From assembly GCA_045124315.1 (NCBI GenBank), contig JBGVLO010000175.1:1-18552 (forward strand): 18,552 bases of DNA. Direction: 5' to 3'. Below, one piece after another: positions 7,244-14,713 of this stretch; position 1 is the first letter of the stretch; each line of letters begins with the position of its first letter. The translations under genes and the position numbers were made by a program. Origin of the DNA: CAG-411 sp045124315 (GTDB lineage: Bacteria; Bacillota; Clostridia; Lachnospirales; Lachnospiraceae). The notes under the pieces were generated by a model. That model searched no databases. It was not told where the DNA came from and worked only from the letters and a program-made list of their open reading frames with translations.

Positions 7244-8857
7244 TTGGCAGAACAGAATCAGAATAAGCAGAAGCCACAACAGGATGTCAATCAGTTGATT
7301 AAGGTTAGAAATGAGAAGTTAGCAGATTTGCAGGCAAATGGAAAGGATCCTTTTCAGATTACGAAATATGACCAGACTCATCACACAGTGGATGCAAAGG
7401 CCCTTTATGAGGAGCATGAGGCAAAACTTTTGGCAGGAAGACCGGAAGTGAATGTGGAAGGTTTGGATGACCAGGCAAAGAAGGATGCCATCAACGCAGA
7501 CTACAATGAGAGAAGAGAAATCATGGATGCAAGTCCAATTCAGGTTTCCATTGCAGGCCGTATGATGTTTAAACGTGTTATGGGTAAGGCTTCATTCTGT
7601 AACATTCAGGATCTTAAGGGCAACATTCAGGTATATGTGGCAAGAGATTCCATTGGACTAGATCCATATGCAGACTTTAAGAAGTCAGATATCGGAGATA
7701 TTTTCGGTGTGAAAGGTTTCTTGTTCCGTACAAAGACAGGAGAGATTTCCATTCATGCTGAGGAAATGACCATGCTTAGCAAGAGTTTGCAGATTTTACC
7801 TGAGAAGTTCCATGGACTTACTGATACTGATACAAGATATCGTCAGAGATATGTGGATTTGATCATGAATGCAGAGTCAAAGGAAACATTTATCAAGCGT
7901 TCTCAGATTCTTAGCAGTATTCGTCGTTTCTTAGATGGACAGGGATTTATGGAAGTTGAGACTCCTATGATCGTTTCCAATGCAGGTGGAGCTGCAGCAA
8001 GACCATTTGAGACTCACTATAATGCTTTGGCAGAAGATCGTAAGCTTCGTATTTCCTTAGAGTTGTATTTGAAGAGATTGATTGTTGGCGGGCTTGAGAG
8101 AGTATATGAAATCGGTCGTGTATTCCGTAACGAAGGAACGGACGCAAGACATAATCCGGAGTTTACATTGATGGAATTATATCAGGCCTATACGGATTAT
8201 CATGGCATGATGGATCTTACTGAGAATATGTTCCGTACCGTTGCACAGGAAGTATGTGGAACTACATGTGTGCCTTATGCAGAGGAAATGATCGACTTAG
8301 GAAAGCCATTTGAGCGTATCACTATGGTAGATGCAGTAAAGAAATATGCCGGTGTTGATTTTAATGAAGTAGCAGATACAGAGGCAGCAAAAGCACTTGC
8401 AAAAGAGCATCACATTGAATTTGAAGAGCGTCATACAAAGGGAGATATCATCAACTTATTCTTTGAAGAGTATGTGGAGGAGAAGCTGATTCAGCCTACT
8501 TTTGTTATGGATCATCCGGTTGAGATTTCTCCACTTACAAAGAGAAAGCCTGAGAACCCAGACTATGTAGAACGTTTTGAGTTGTTTATTTATGGACGTG
8601 AGATGGCAAATGCATACTCAGAGCTCAATGACCCAATCGACCAGAGAGAGCGTTTTGCTGCACAGGAAGAAGCATTTGCAGCCGGAGACGAGGAAGCAAA
8701 CCATACAGACGAAGATTTCTTGAATGCACTTAGCATCGGTATGCCTCCAACAGGTGGTATCGGATACGGAATTGACCGTTTGGTAATGTTGTTGACCAAT
8801 CAGCCAGCGATCCGTGATGTATTGTTGTTCCCGACACTTAAGACACTTGATAAATAA
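7244..8857 (+). CDS. lysS: lysyl-tRNA synthetase, class II
   Basis: A 537-residue class II lysyl-tRNA synthetase, which charges tRNA-Lys using ATP. The OB-fold anticodon-binding domain lies at about 98-180 (VSIAGRMMFKRVMGKASFCN onward). Motif 1 surrounds residues 234-246 (GFMEVETPMIVSN). Motif 2 is VYEIGRVFRNEGTDARHNPE (287-306). Motif 3 is GIGYGIDRLVMLL (505-517), ending in RDVLLFP. The start is a TTG at 7244 behind AAGAAAGGA; the nearby ATG at 7234 is out of frame. It is somewhat longer than the typical size of about 500 residues because of an N-terminal tail and a charged insertion at about 63-95. The gene follows greA and is the last clearly core gene before the accessory element. No T-box leader can fit in the short upstream gap. 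Confidence 0.97.
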   Translation: MAEQNQNKQKPQQDVNQLIKVRNEKLADLQANGKDPFQITKYDQTHHTVDAKALYEEHEAKLLAGRPEVNVEGLDDQAKKDAINADYNERREIMDASPIQVSIAGRMMFKRVMGKASFCNIQDLKGNIQVYVARDSIGLDPYADFKKSDIGDIFGVKGFLFRTKTGEISIHAEEMTMLSKSLQILPEKFHGLTDTDTRYRQRYVDLIMNAESKETFIKRSQILSSIRRFLDGQGFMEVETPMIVSNAGGAAARPFETHYNALAEDRKLRISLELYLKRLIVGGLERVYEIGRVFRNEGTDARHNPEFTLMELYQAYTDYHGMMDLTENMFRTVAQEVCGTTCVPYAEEMIDLGKPFERITMVDAVKKYAGVDFNEVADTEAAKALAKEHHIEFEERHTKGDIINLFFEEYVEEKLIQPTFVMDHPVEISPLTKRKPENPDYVERFELFIYGREMANAYSELNDPIDQRERFAAQEEAFAAGDEEANHTDEDFLNALSIGMPPTGGIGYGIDRLVMLLTNQPAIRDVLLFPTLKTLDK

Positions 8858-8943
8858 AGCAAGGAAAATCAAGGGTTTGCGGTGCTAGGATGTGCGAAAA
8901 GGACAAAAAAAGGACACACATATTTTTTAAGTAAATGCTATTA

Positions 8944-9028
8944 TTTGCACTTGTATGCAATTTCTAAGTGACGATTTATGTAAGATATAGCAGTATTTGA
9001 TGGAATGATTTGCACCAATATGCAATTT
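8944..9028. repeat. pair of 20-bp repeats with TTGCAC..ATGCAA cores
   Basis: TTTGCACTTGTATGCAATTT (8944-8963) and TTTGCACCAATATGCAATTT (9009-9028) differ only at three central positions. Each is a near-palindrome (TTGCAc / aTGCAA). Their place upstream of parA fits partition-protein binding sites or an operator of the par-rep operon. Function is inferred only. Confidence 0.55.
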
Positions 9029-9094
9029 TGCAGGTAGAGCAAATTCGTAAATCTATCAAAGAATCCAATTAAAAACTATTTATAGATGTACTCT

Positions 9095-9130
9095 AAAGAG
9101 GCACTTTTCAATCTTGAAAAGTGCCTCTTT
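9095..9130. terminator. perfect 16-bp stem hairpin
   Basis: AAAGAGGCACTTTTCA (9095-9110) is the exact reverse complement of 9115-9130, with a 4-nt loop ATCT. It may end lysS transcription and, being symmetric, any leftward transcript as well. The T-run after the stem is short (CTTTC). Confidence 0.7.
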
Positions 9131-9219
9131 CACTTAGGAAAGAAAAAATTGCTTCTGTTAGAACAAGATACAAGAATGTACAAAAAGTAAATTGATGTTT
9201 GGACAAGGAGGAATTTATT

Positions 9220-10005
9220 ATGTGTAAAGTAATAGCTATTGCAAATCAGAAAGGTGGAGTGGGAAAAACTACCACTACAGTCAATTTAGGAATAGGTTTG
9301 GCTCGAAAGGGAAATAAAGTATTGCTGATTGACGGTGATCCACAAGGCAGTCTGACCATTAGTTTAGGTTATCGTGAGCCGGATCAGATTGAGGTAACTT
9401 TGGCAACGAAGCTGCTCAATATTATCACTGAAGAAGAAATGGACTTGGAAGAAGGTATTCTTTCTCATGAAGAAAATATTGACCTTATGCCTGCAAATAT
9501 TGAATTATCCGGTTTAGAGGTATCTATGGTTAATGTAATCAGCAGAGAAGTCATATTAAAGGAATATGTAGATGCAATGAGAGAAAAATATGACTATATC
9601 ATTATCGACTGTATGCCTTCACTGGGGATGTTGACTGTAAATGCGTTAGCATGTGCAGACGCTGTTTTAATACCGGTGCAGGCAGCTTATTTACCGGTAA
9701 AAGGTTTACAGCAGTTGATAAAGACCATTGTGCGGGTAAAAAGACAATTGAATACAAATTTGCAGATTGAAGGTATTTTATTGACGATGGTAGATTACAG
9801 AACGAATTTCACAAAAGATATTTCAGCCAGTGTGCATGAAGCGTATGCGGATAATATTATGATATTCCAGTCAGAAATTCCAGTGTCCATTCGTGCTGCA
9901 GAAATCAGTGCCGAGGGGAATAGTATTTATACACATGATCCGTCAGGCAAAGTAGCAAAAGCCTATCGTGAATTGACAGAGGAGGTGCTTGCTCATGAGA
10001 ACTAG
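9220..10005 (+). CDS. parA: ParA-family ATPase (Soj-like)
   Basis: A 261-residue ParA/MinD-type ATPase that, with ParB and a DNA site, partitions plasmid-like replicons. The deviant Walker A is KGGVGKTT (residues 11-18), with the signature first lysine. Walker A' is LLIDGDPQGS (35-44). The Walker B segment YIIIDCMPSLG follows near residue 130. The start is the ATG at 9220, eight bases after AAGGAGG (9205-9211); a TTG at 9199 is in frame but has no SD. It is an N-terminally short type, without the extra HTH of P1-type ParA. It overlaps parB by 11 bp, so the genes are translationally coupled and part of a parA-parB-repA_N operon typical of Clostridia ICEs and RepA_N replicons. Confidence 0.93.
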   Translation: MCKVIAIANQKGGVGKTTTTVNLGIGLARKGNKVLLIDGDPQGSLTISLGYREPDQIEVTLATKLLNIITEEEMDLEEGILSHEENIDLMPANIELSGLEVSMVNVISREVILKEYVDAMREKYDYIIIDCMPSLGMLTVNALACADAVLIPVQAAYLPVKGLQQLIKTIVRVKRQLNTNLQIEGILLTMVDYRTNFTKDISASVHEAYADNIMIFQSEIPVSIRAAEISAEGNSIYTHDPSGKVAKAYRELTEEVLAHEN

Positions 10006-10879
10006 ATCAGGACAAAAGGTGAAATTGACAAGTTATGAGGAATTATTAGCAGTACCTACAATAGAAGGGGCAAGTGACATTCCATTAGACCAGTTGCACG
10101 AATTTAGGGATCACCCATTTCATGTGGTGGATGACGAGGCAATGCTTGAGTTAGTGGAATCGATAAAGAAAAATGGAATATTGTCTCCGGCGATTGCGAG
10201 AAAAAGACCGGAGGGTGGATTTGAATTGATTTCCGGACACAGACGTAGACGTGCGGCACAGTTGGCAGGCTTGGACAAAATGCCTGTATTCGTGAAGGAA
10301 TTGTCAGATGATGAAGCAACCATAATTATGGTGGATGCCAATATTCAAAGGGAAGAGATATTGCCGAGTGAACGAGCCTTTGCATTTAAGATGAAAATGG
10401 AAGCAATGAGCCATCAGGGGGTTACTTCGGACCATAATGGTCCGAAGCTTAGTACAAGTAAAATCGGAAAAGAAAATGGTATGTCTGGAACACAAGTGAA
10501 AAGGTATATTCGATTAACAGAACTAATACCTGAACTATTAGAATTAGTAGACAAGAAAAAGATTTCTTTTGTGAATGGTGTAGAGCTATCTTTTCTATCC
10601 AAAAGCATTCAACAGATTGTGCTTGAATACATAAAAAAAGGTAAAAAATTAGTCAAAGAGAAAATCGCAAAATTAAGAAAAATAGAAGGAACAGAAGAAG
10701 AACAAATAGAGAGTGCCAATGCTATCTTATATGAGGTCACAGGAACGGTAAAGCAAGTATACTTCTCATTAACAGATACGCAGATCGCTTCTTATTTTCC
10801 ACAAGGGTATAGTAGGCAGCAGATGGAAGAAGTCATACTCACATTGTTAGATCAGTGGAGCAGGGAACAAGGAGTGTGA
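9995..10879 (+). CDS. parB: ParB-family partition protein
   Basis: A 294-residue ParB/Spo0J-like DNA-binding protein. The N-terminal ParB/Srx domain starts near residue 29 (IPLDQLHEFRDHPF). The conserved arginine patch is GHRRRRAA (81-88) and NIQRE is at 116-120; in this family these bind CTP and mediate spreading. The HTH segment (about 155-200) has the pattern SKIGKENGMSGTQVKRYIRL. The C-terminal part (about 210-294) is charged and probably dimerises. The start is the ATG at 9995, nine bases after GAGGAGG (9979-9985), inside the end of parA; a TTG at 9989 is too close to the SD. I found no Spo0J-type parS (TGTTTCACGTGAAACA-like), so this protein probably uses another site, perhaps the repeats near 8944-9028. 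Confidence 0.92.
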   Translation: MRTRSGQKVKLTSYEELLAVPTIEGASDIPLDQLHEFRDHPFHVVDDEAMLELVESIKKNGILSPAIARKRPEGGFELISGHRRRRAAQLAGLDKMPVFVKELSDDEATIIMVDANIQREEILPSERAFAFKMKMEAMSHQGVTSDHNGPKLSTSKIGKENGMSGTQVKRYIRLTELIPELLELVDKKKISFVNGVELSFLSKSIQQIVLEYIKKGKKLVKEKIAKLRKIEGTEEEQIESANAILYEVTGTVKQVYFSLTDTQIASYFPQGYSRQQMEEVILTLLDQWSREQGV

Positions 10880-10884
10880 TGGAT

Positions 10885-11763
10885 ATGAACTTTGAATATT
10901 ATTATGGTAATCAGGCAGAGCAATTTAGTTTTATCAAAATACCCAAGATTATGATAACGGATGAAACCTTTTCAGACCTATCCTTACCTGCAAAGGTACT
11001 GTATGGATTACTTCTTGATCGCATGAGTTTGTCCATGAAGAACAGATGGTTCGATTCGGAAAACAGAGTATATATCATTTATCAGATTGCAGATATTCAA
11101 GAAGACTTGGGAATATCCAAAAATAAGGCAATTGATTTGTTGGCAGCATTGGAAAAGTTCGGATTAGTAGAAAAAAAGAGAAGGGGACTTGGGATGCCAA
11201 GTCTCCTGTATGTGAAAAATTTTATTACAGAAAGGAATTGCTCGGAAAAAGTACCTTTTACAGATAAGAAGAAAAGAAATCCAACATCAAGAAGTCTAGA
11301 AACTGCAACTTCAGGAAGTGCCCAAAATTCAACTTCAAGAAGTGTAGAAAGGAAACCTCAAGAGGTTGTAAAAAGCACACCTCAAGAAGTTGCTGAAACT
11401 ACACCACCTATTAGTAAGACTAATAATAATCATACTGATTGTAATAAATCTATATCTAATCCTATCATATCACAGGATGAGATAGGATTAGATGCAGAGT
11501 ACACGAGATCCTATGAACAATATGAGGAGTTTATTCGTCAGAATATTGAGTATGATCTCTTAGTGACATCGCATGAAAATCATAAAGAATTATTGCAGGA
11601 ATTATTGGTATTGATTATGGAAGTCATCATGTGTAAATCTGAGGAAATGGTAATTGCAAAAAATATTTATCCAACAGAGATTGTGCGAAGCAGATTTTTG
11701 AAATTGAATTATAGCCATATTTACCTTTTAATAAAGAAAATAATATTGGTTCTTATATGGTAA
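10885..11763 (+). CDS. repA: RepA_N replication initiator, C-terminally truncated
   Basis: RepA_N-type initiator of 292 residues. Residues 1-112 are the conserved winged-helix DNA-binding domain, opening MNFEYYYGNQAEQFSFIKIP and containing VLYGLLLDRMSLS. A Ser/Thr/Pro-rich linker (about 115-200) is encoded by tandem DNA repeats that look like origin iterons. The C-terminal domain (about 206-279) begins normally, but after FLKLNYSHI (271-279) the protein ends in an unrelated hydrophobic tail, YLLIKKIILVLIW. Relatives I recall continue roughly 30-40 residues with a motif like IEYV...NIKQYLLAALFNAP, which is absent. The best start is the ATG at 10885, ten bases after AAGGAG (10869-10874); the ATG at 10879, overlapping the parB stop, is possible. 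The gene is probably defective or altered by a deletion that also cut the next gene. Its stop overlaps the next ATG (ATGGTAA). Confidence 0.85.
   Translation: MNFEYYYGNQAEQFSFIKIPKIMITDETFSDLSLPAKVLYGLLLDRMSLSMKNRWFDSENRVYIIYQIADIQEDLGISKNKAIDLLAALEKFGLVEKKRRGLGMPSLLYVKNFITERNCSEKVPFTDKKKRNPTSRSLETATSGSAQNSTSRSVERKPQEVVKSTPQEVAETTPPISKTNNNHTDCNKSISNPIISQDEIGLDAEYTRSYEQYEEFIRQNIEYDLLVTSHENHKELLQELLVLIMEVIMCKSEEMVIAKNIYPTEIVRSRFLKLNYSHIYLLIKKIILVLIW
11284..11390 (+). repeat. five iteron-like palindromic boxes inside repA_N
   Basis: Five 12-bp boxes fit the pattern ACYTC-AA-GARGT: ACATCAAGAAGT (11284), ACTTCAGGAAGT (11308), ACTTCAAGAAGT (11332), ACCTCAAGAGGT (11355) and ACCTCAAGAAGT (11379). 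Start-to-start spacings are 24, 24, 23 and 24 bp. Boxes 2, 3 and 4 have perfectly matching 5-bp arms, and box 4 has changed both arms in step. RepA_N plasmids such as pSK41 and pAD1 have their origin inside the rep gene, which makes this the likely Rep binding site and origin. Confidence 0.75.
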
Positions 11764-14189
11764 ATGGAAGGTCACAGCTTGAGAATATCATGGAAGCAAG
11801 AAATTTGCAGAAGCATTTGGATATTGAAAATGACAAGGTATCTTATTATGTTATTGCGGATTTGTCTACCTGGGCAGAGAACAGTCCTCAAAAGAGTAAG
11901 CTGGAGCGTTTTGAGAGCTTTACAGATGCTTTGGAGCAATTTAAGGCATACCGTAAGAAAGATGCACAGTTCAGTGATGATAAAGCAAGGACAACCTTTG
12001 GTGTCAATGTGCATGGTATTGAGTTTGACGTTATCCATGCAAGGAATAACGAGAATGTTTTGAGTCTTGATTTTACTCATAGCAGCGAAGCCAAACAGAG
12101 TGACCGTTTTATGGACGATTTACAGATTTTGTGCAATGAACTTGTTGATAAGGTAAGGGTGCATAGAGATATGACACCAGAGGAAGTAAAAGACTTTATA
12201 AAAGAACGATTTGAGTATCAGCTTAATAAAGGTGGTCTTGATGATATTTCCATGTATATGAGCCGATTTGATACACTTTATGAACAGGGAAAAATGGAGC
12301 ATCTCATGCCGACAGCCAACCAGAAGCACATCATGGAGGATATACCGCTTGTGGAGTGGGATAATGAATATATCAGCATAAACAATAGATTTGCGGATAT
12401 AGCAGACAAGGAGCTGTCTGTAGTGGAATATGAAACTTTGTTGGGATTGGAACCGGCACAGGTATCGGTGGATGGATTGATGGAGATTATGAACAGCAAT
12501 GCAAAACTGTGGAATTATCCTGTGGAAGAAAAAGACCATTGCCTGCAGGAGAACATACCTGTTGTAACCGTTTGTGATGGCGAAGAAACAAGGTATTTTG
12601 AGATACCTGAAGAATTGGTTGCAAAGGTAAGAGAAAGTGAATTTTGGGGATTTGAGCCGGAACAAATGGCATTTTCCATTAATGATAAATTTGTCAGCAT
12701 ACAGACCTGTGATGATGGATATGATTATTCTATTTTTGATGCAAATTACAAGCTGCTTGATGGTGGGGTGTATGACAACCCTGATATATCCATTCATGCA
12801 GCATTAAAGGATATACTGGAAGATATAGGCGTAACGGAATGGGATGAACGTATCCCGGTTGATTATGAGGAACTTATAGAAAAAGGAGAAGCTGTGGAAC
12901 AGGCTGAGATAGCAGCCCGTCATATCGTTTCGGATTTCAAAGAAAAGACAAATGAGCTGTTCCATAACATAGAAGGTCAGACACCGGAGGATGTGGAGCA
13001 GACTGCCTATGCTTATATAAAATCCAAAATAGAGGAATATGAGATAGATGTGGATATTGTAGATGTAGCTGTATCCGGTAGTCGGTGCAGAGGTCTTGAA
13101 AAGGAAGGCTCTGACCTTGATATAGTGGTGGAATATAAGGGAAAAGAGAAAGAAGATGATTTATTTAATGCCTTTAACGAAGATGGTCTGAAAATTGGCG
13201 GTGTTAAGGTTGACATCAATCCAATTACAGAGGGAAAGACCGGAACACTTGCAACATATCTGCCAGGTGTGGAAAGTTATCTTGCAGAAAAATGTGAAGT
13301 AATGCAAAAAGAGTCTGCAAAGGAAGATGTAGCAGAGAAGAAGTCTACAATAGTTACTCTTATGGTGTCCGAGTGCAGTGAGTTTCATAATCTTGGAGAA
13401 TTTCATGAGGGCATAGAAACTGTTGATGAAGCCATAAAGCTGTACAATCAGATACCACCGGAACGAATGAATGCAGTCAGAGGTATTGGAATTAACATCC
13501 ATACAGAGGGGACAGAGAGCTATGAGGATGTGGAAATGGATATTGTTTCCGGTAAAGTTGCCGATTTAGAGATTTTGGATTATGTGCCAGATATTACAGA
13601 CGATCCGAAAGCAATAGAAATGATTGCAGAGCTGATTGATAAATTACCAGATATAAAAGTACGTGGTTCTCTGGACAAGTGGCAGGCTGCTTCGCTTGCT
13701 ACACAGATAGACCAGCTTTCTTATGATTATGACACGTATCAATATCGAGATACAGTTGAAGACAGAGCTGCACAGGTAGCAAATATCACAGAGGACATCA
13801 GAAACGGAAATATCGGGTATCTTAATGATTTCCTTAATGCAATCGTAGCAGAAAGTGTCAGAGAGGGTATAACAGACATTTTCGGACAAGGTACGGAGAT
13901 TGATAACAGTGAATTCGTACAGACCGCCAGAAAGGCAAAGGAGCTGTTAGATAAGCTGTCAGAATATAAACCAATTGCAAAGGTGAAGGAGCTTGAAGAA
14001 AGCAATTATAATATGATTGATAATGTTCTGAACAATGAAAAGTCAAAGAAAGAGGAAGAACGTTCACCGGGGAGAATTTCCATAAAGGAGAAGCTGGCAG
14101 AGAAAAAGGCGATGATAGAACATCGTGACAAGGGAGAAAAATTATCGCCGGATAAGGATGCGGAAAAGAAATCACATAGAGAGATATAA
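11757..14189 (+). CDS. ICE polyvalent protein (YodL/DUF4316-like) with nucleotidyltransferase domain, N-terminally truncated
   Basis: An 810-residue accessory protein of ICE type. Residues about 28-70 (KVSYYVIADLSTWAEN...) and 80-135 resemble domains of large polyvalent ICE proteins. Residues 437-490 are a nucleotidyltransferase of the minimal type: GSRCRG (441-446), SDLD (452-455) and a third acid at D486, so the metal triad is intact. Residues about 533-640 resemble YodL (LMVSECSEFHNLGEFHEGIE, then IPPERMNA). The C-terminus (about 685-785) resembles DUF4316 (YLNDFLNAIVAESVREG, then NYNMIDNVL), and the protein ends in a basic tail. There is no SD before the ATG at 11757. Coding-like sequence in this frame extends upstream to 11715 (PFNKENNIGSY), ending at a stop inside repA_N. 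So this is the 3' part of a longer gene whose 5' end is gone. It may still be translated by restart at the repA_N stop. Subdomain names are from memory and uncertain. Confidence 0.75.
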   Translation: MVNGRSQLENIMEARNLQKHLDIENDKVSYYVIADLSTWAENSPQKSKLERFESFTDALEQFKAYRKKDAQFSDDKARTTFGVNVHGIEFDVIHARNNENVLSLDFTHSSEAKQSDRFMDDLQILCNELVDKVRVHRDMTPEEVKDFIKERFEYQLNKGGLDDISMYMSRFDTLYEQGKMEHLMPTANQKHIMEDIPLVEWDNEYISINNRFADIADKELSVVEYETLLGLEPAQVSVDGLMEIMNSNAKLWNYPVEEKDHCLQENIPVVTVCDGEETRYFEIPEELVAKVRESEFWGFEPEQMAFSINDKFVSIQTCDDGYDYSIFDANYKLLDGGVYDNPDISIHAALKDILEDIGVTEWDERIPVDYEELIEKGEAVEQAEIAARHIVSDFKEKTNELFHNIEGQTPEDVEQTAYAYIKSKIEEYEIDVDIVDVAVSGSRCRGLEKEGSDLDIVVEYKGKEKEDDLFNAFNEDGLKIGGVKVDINPITEGKTGTLATYLPGVESYLAEKCEVMQKESAKEDVAEKKSTIVTLMVSECSEFHNLGEFHEGIETVDEAIKLYNQIPPERMNAVRGIGINIHTEGTESYEDVEMDIVSGKVADLEILDYVPDITDDPKAIEMIAELIDKLPDIKVRGSLDKWQAASLATQIDQLSYDYDTYQYRDTVEDRAAQVANITEDIRNGNIGYLNDFLNAIVAESVREGITDIFGQGTEIDNSEFVQTARKAKELLDKLSEYKPIAKVKELEESNYNMIDNVLNNEKSKKEEERSPGRISIKEKLAEKKAMIEHRDKGEKLSPDKDAEKKSHREI

Positions 14190-14200
14190 GACCGTAACAG

Positions 14201-14245
14201 AAAAGCAGTAGCCATTGGAATATCCCTTTGGTTACTGCTTTTTTT
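14201..14245 (+). terminator. intrinsic terminator after the polyvalent protein gene
   Basis: AAAAGCAGTAGCCA (14201-14214) pairs with TGGTTACTGCTTTT, with one G-U pair; an inner GGA/TCC adds to it. It ends in a run of seven T (14239-14245). It separates the par-rep-ICE segment from the genes to the right. Confidence 0.85.
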
Positions 14246-14321
14246 AGTGGTTAAAATATTTGAGCATTTGGACAAGAAACATATTTTTGTTCTACAAATA
14301 GAAAGAGGAGTGTTTAATGTT

Positions 14322-14483
14322 ATGGTAACTAGCATTGAGAGTGGTGTCATAGGAACTTCCATAGATATAATGGGAATAATAGCGGATGCGTTAAAGTTAT
14401 TAGTGAATTGCATAGTTTTTAGGAAGATGATAGTGGTTATTGCTGGAGAATTGTTGGCGAAGAAAATAGAGGCGGTGATGTAG
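14322..14483 (+). CDS. possible small membrane peptide
   Basis: A 53-residue ORF I do not recognise. AAGAGGAG (14303-14310) lies 11 bases before the ATG at 14322. The peptide has a long hydrophobic stretch (about residues 9-35, GVIGTSIDIMGIIADALKLL then VNCIVF) and a second at about 37-47 (IVVIAGELLA), ending in basic and acidic residues, so it could span or sit in the membrane. An ATG at 14317 fits the SD better but gives only MLW before a stop, which overlaps and could act as a mini-ORF for restart. The frame extends back to a GTG at 14247 at the edge of the terminator T-run, an unlikely start. It could be a remnant ICE ORF or a toxin-like peptide; either is a guess. Confidence 0.35.
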   Translation: MVTSIESGVIGTSIDIMGIIADALKLLVNCIVFRKMIVVIAGELLAKKIEAVM

Positions 14484-14578
14484 TCTATAATAGGGAGGAA
14501 CGGGTGAAAACAAATAACAATAAAAAATTGTTTTAAGATGATGGATACTTAATATAACTAGCAGGAATATAAATAGAC

Positions 14579-14596
14579 AATAGTATATATACTATT
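14579..14596. promoter_or_regulatory. perfect 18-bp palindrome upstream of ATPase-HEPN operon
   Basis: AATAGTATATATACTATT is exactly self-complementary. It sits about 58 bp upstream of the operon's -35 box in an A/T-rich stretch (14484-14653) that has no other gene. Its length and symmetry suit a dimeric regulator's operator, although short A/T palindromes also arise by chance. Confidence 0.4.
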
Positions 14597-14653
14597 AAAA
14601 ACAAAATAAAGAGTGTTTAAAATGTTAAAATTGCAAAAAATATGCAAATGTAG

Positions 14654-14682
14654 TTGACGAAACAGATTGTGAGGGGTATTAT
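14654..14682 (+). promoter_or_regulatory. promoter of the ATPase-HEPN operon
   Basis: TTGACG (14654-14659), a 17-bp spacer and TATTAT (14677-14682) form a near-consensus promoter. Transcription would start near 14689, downstream of the ATG at 14681 but upstream of the SD at 14701-14705. This places the true start of the first gene at 14714. Confidence 0.7.
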
Positions 14683-14713
14683 GAATGTAAAAGAAATGAA
14701 AGGAGCGAATGAT

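Larger units (their letters stand above)
8858..9219. other. element boundary region without genes
   Basis: This 362-bp stretch between lysS and parA has no credible ORF. It contains a 9-bp direct repeat AAAAGGACA (8897-8905 and 8908-8916), a pair of 20-bp repeats with palindromic cores (8944-8963 and 9009-9028), and a perfect 16-bp-stem hairpin (9095-9130). The change from core to mobile-element genes falls here, so the left end or attachment site of the element probably lies between 8860 and 9095. The exact junction cannot be seen. Confidence 0.5.

Noticed and set aside
7234..7260. ATG at 7234 as the lysS start
   Set aside because: It is ten bases from the TTG and out of frame with the synthetase.
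8897..9030. A CRISPR array
   Set aside because: The repeats are only two copies each, too short and too far apart, with no regular spacers or cas genes.
8858..11000. A Spo0J-type parS site (TGTTTCACGTGAAACA-like)
   Set aside because: I read the par region for it and saw no match; only the TTTGCAC...TATGCAATTT repeats stand out.
11700..11790. A simple one-base frameshift or sequencing error fusing repA_N to the following ORF
   Set aside because: Shifting frame would give PFNKENNIGSY directly after the Rep domain, not the missing Rep C-terminus. A deletion joining two genes fits better than a frameshift.
12120..12797. 225-codon minus-strand ORF within the polyvalent protein gene
   Set aside because: It is antisense to a clear coding region with no start signals; its composition is that of a frame shadow.
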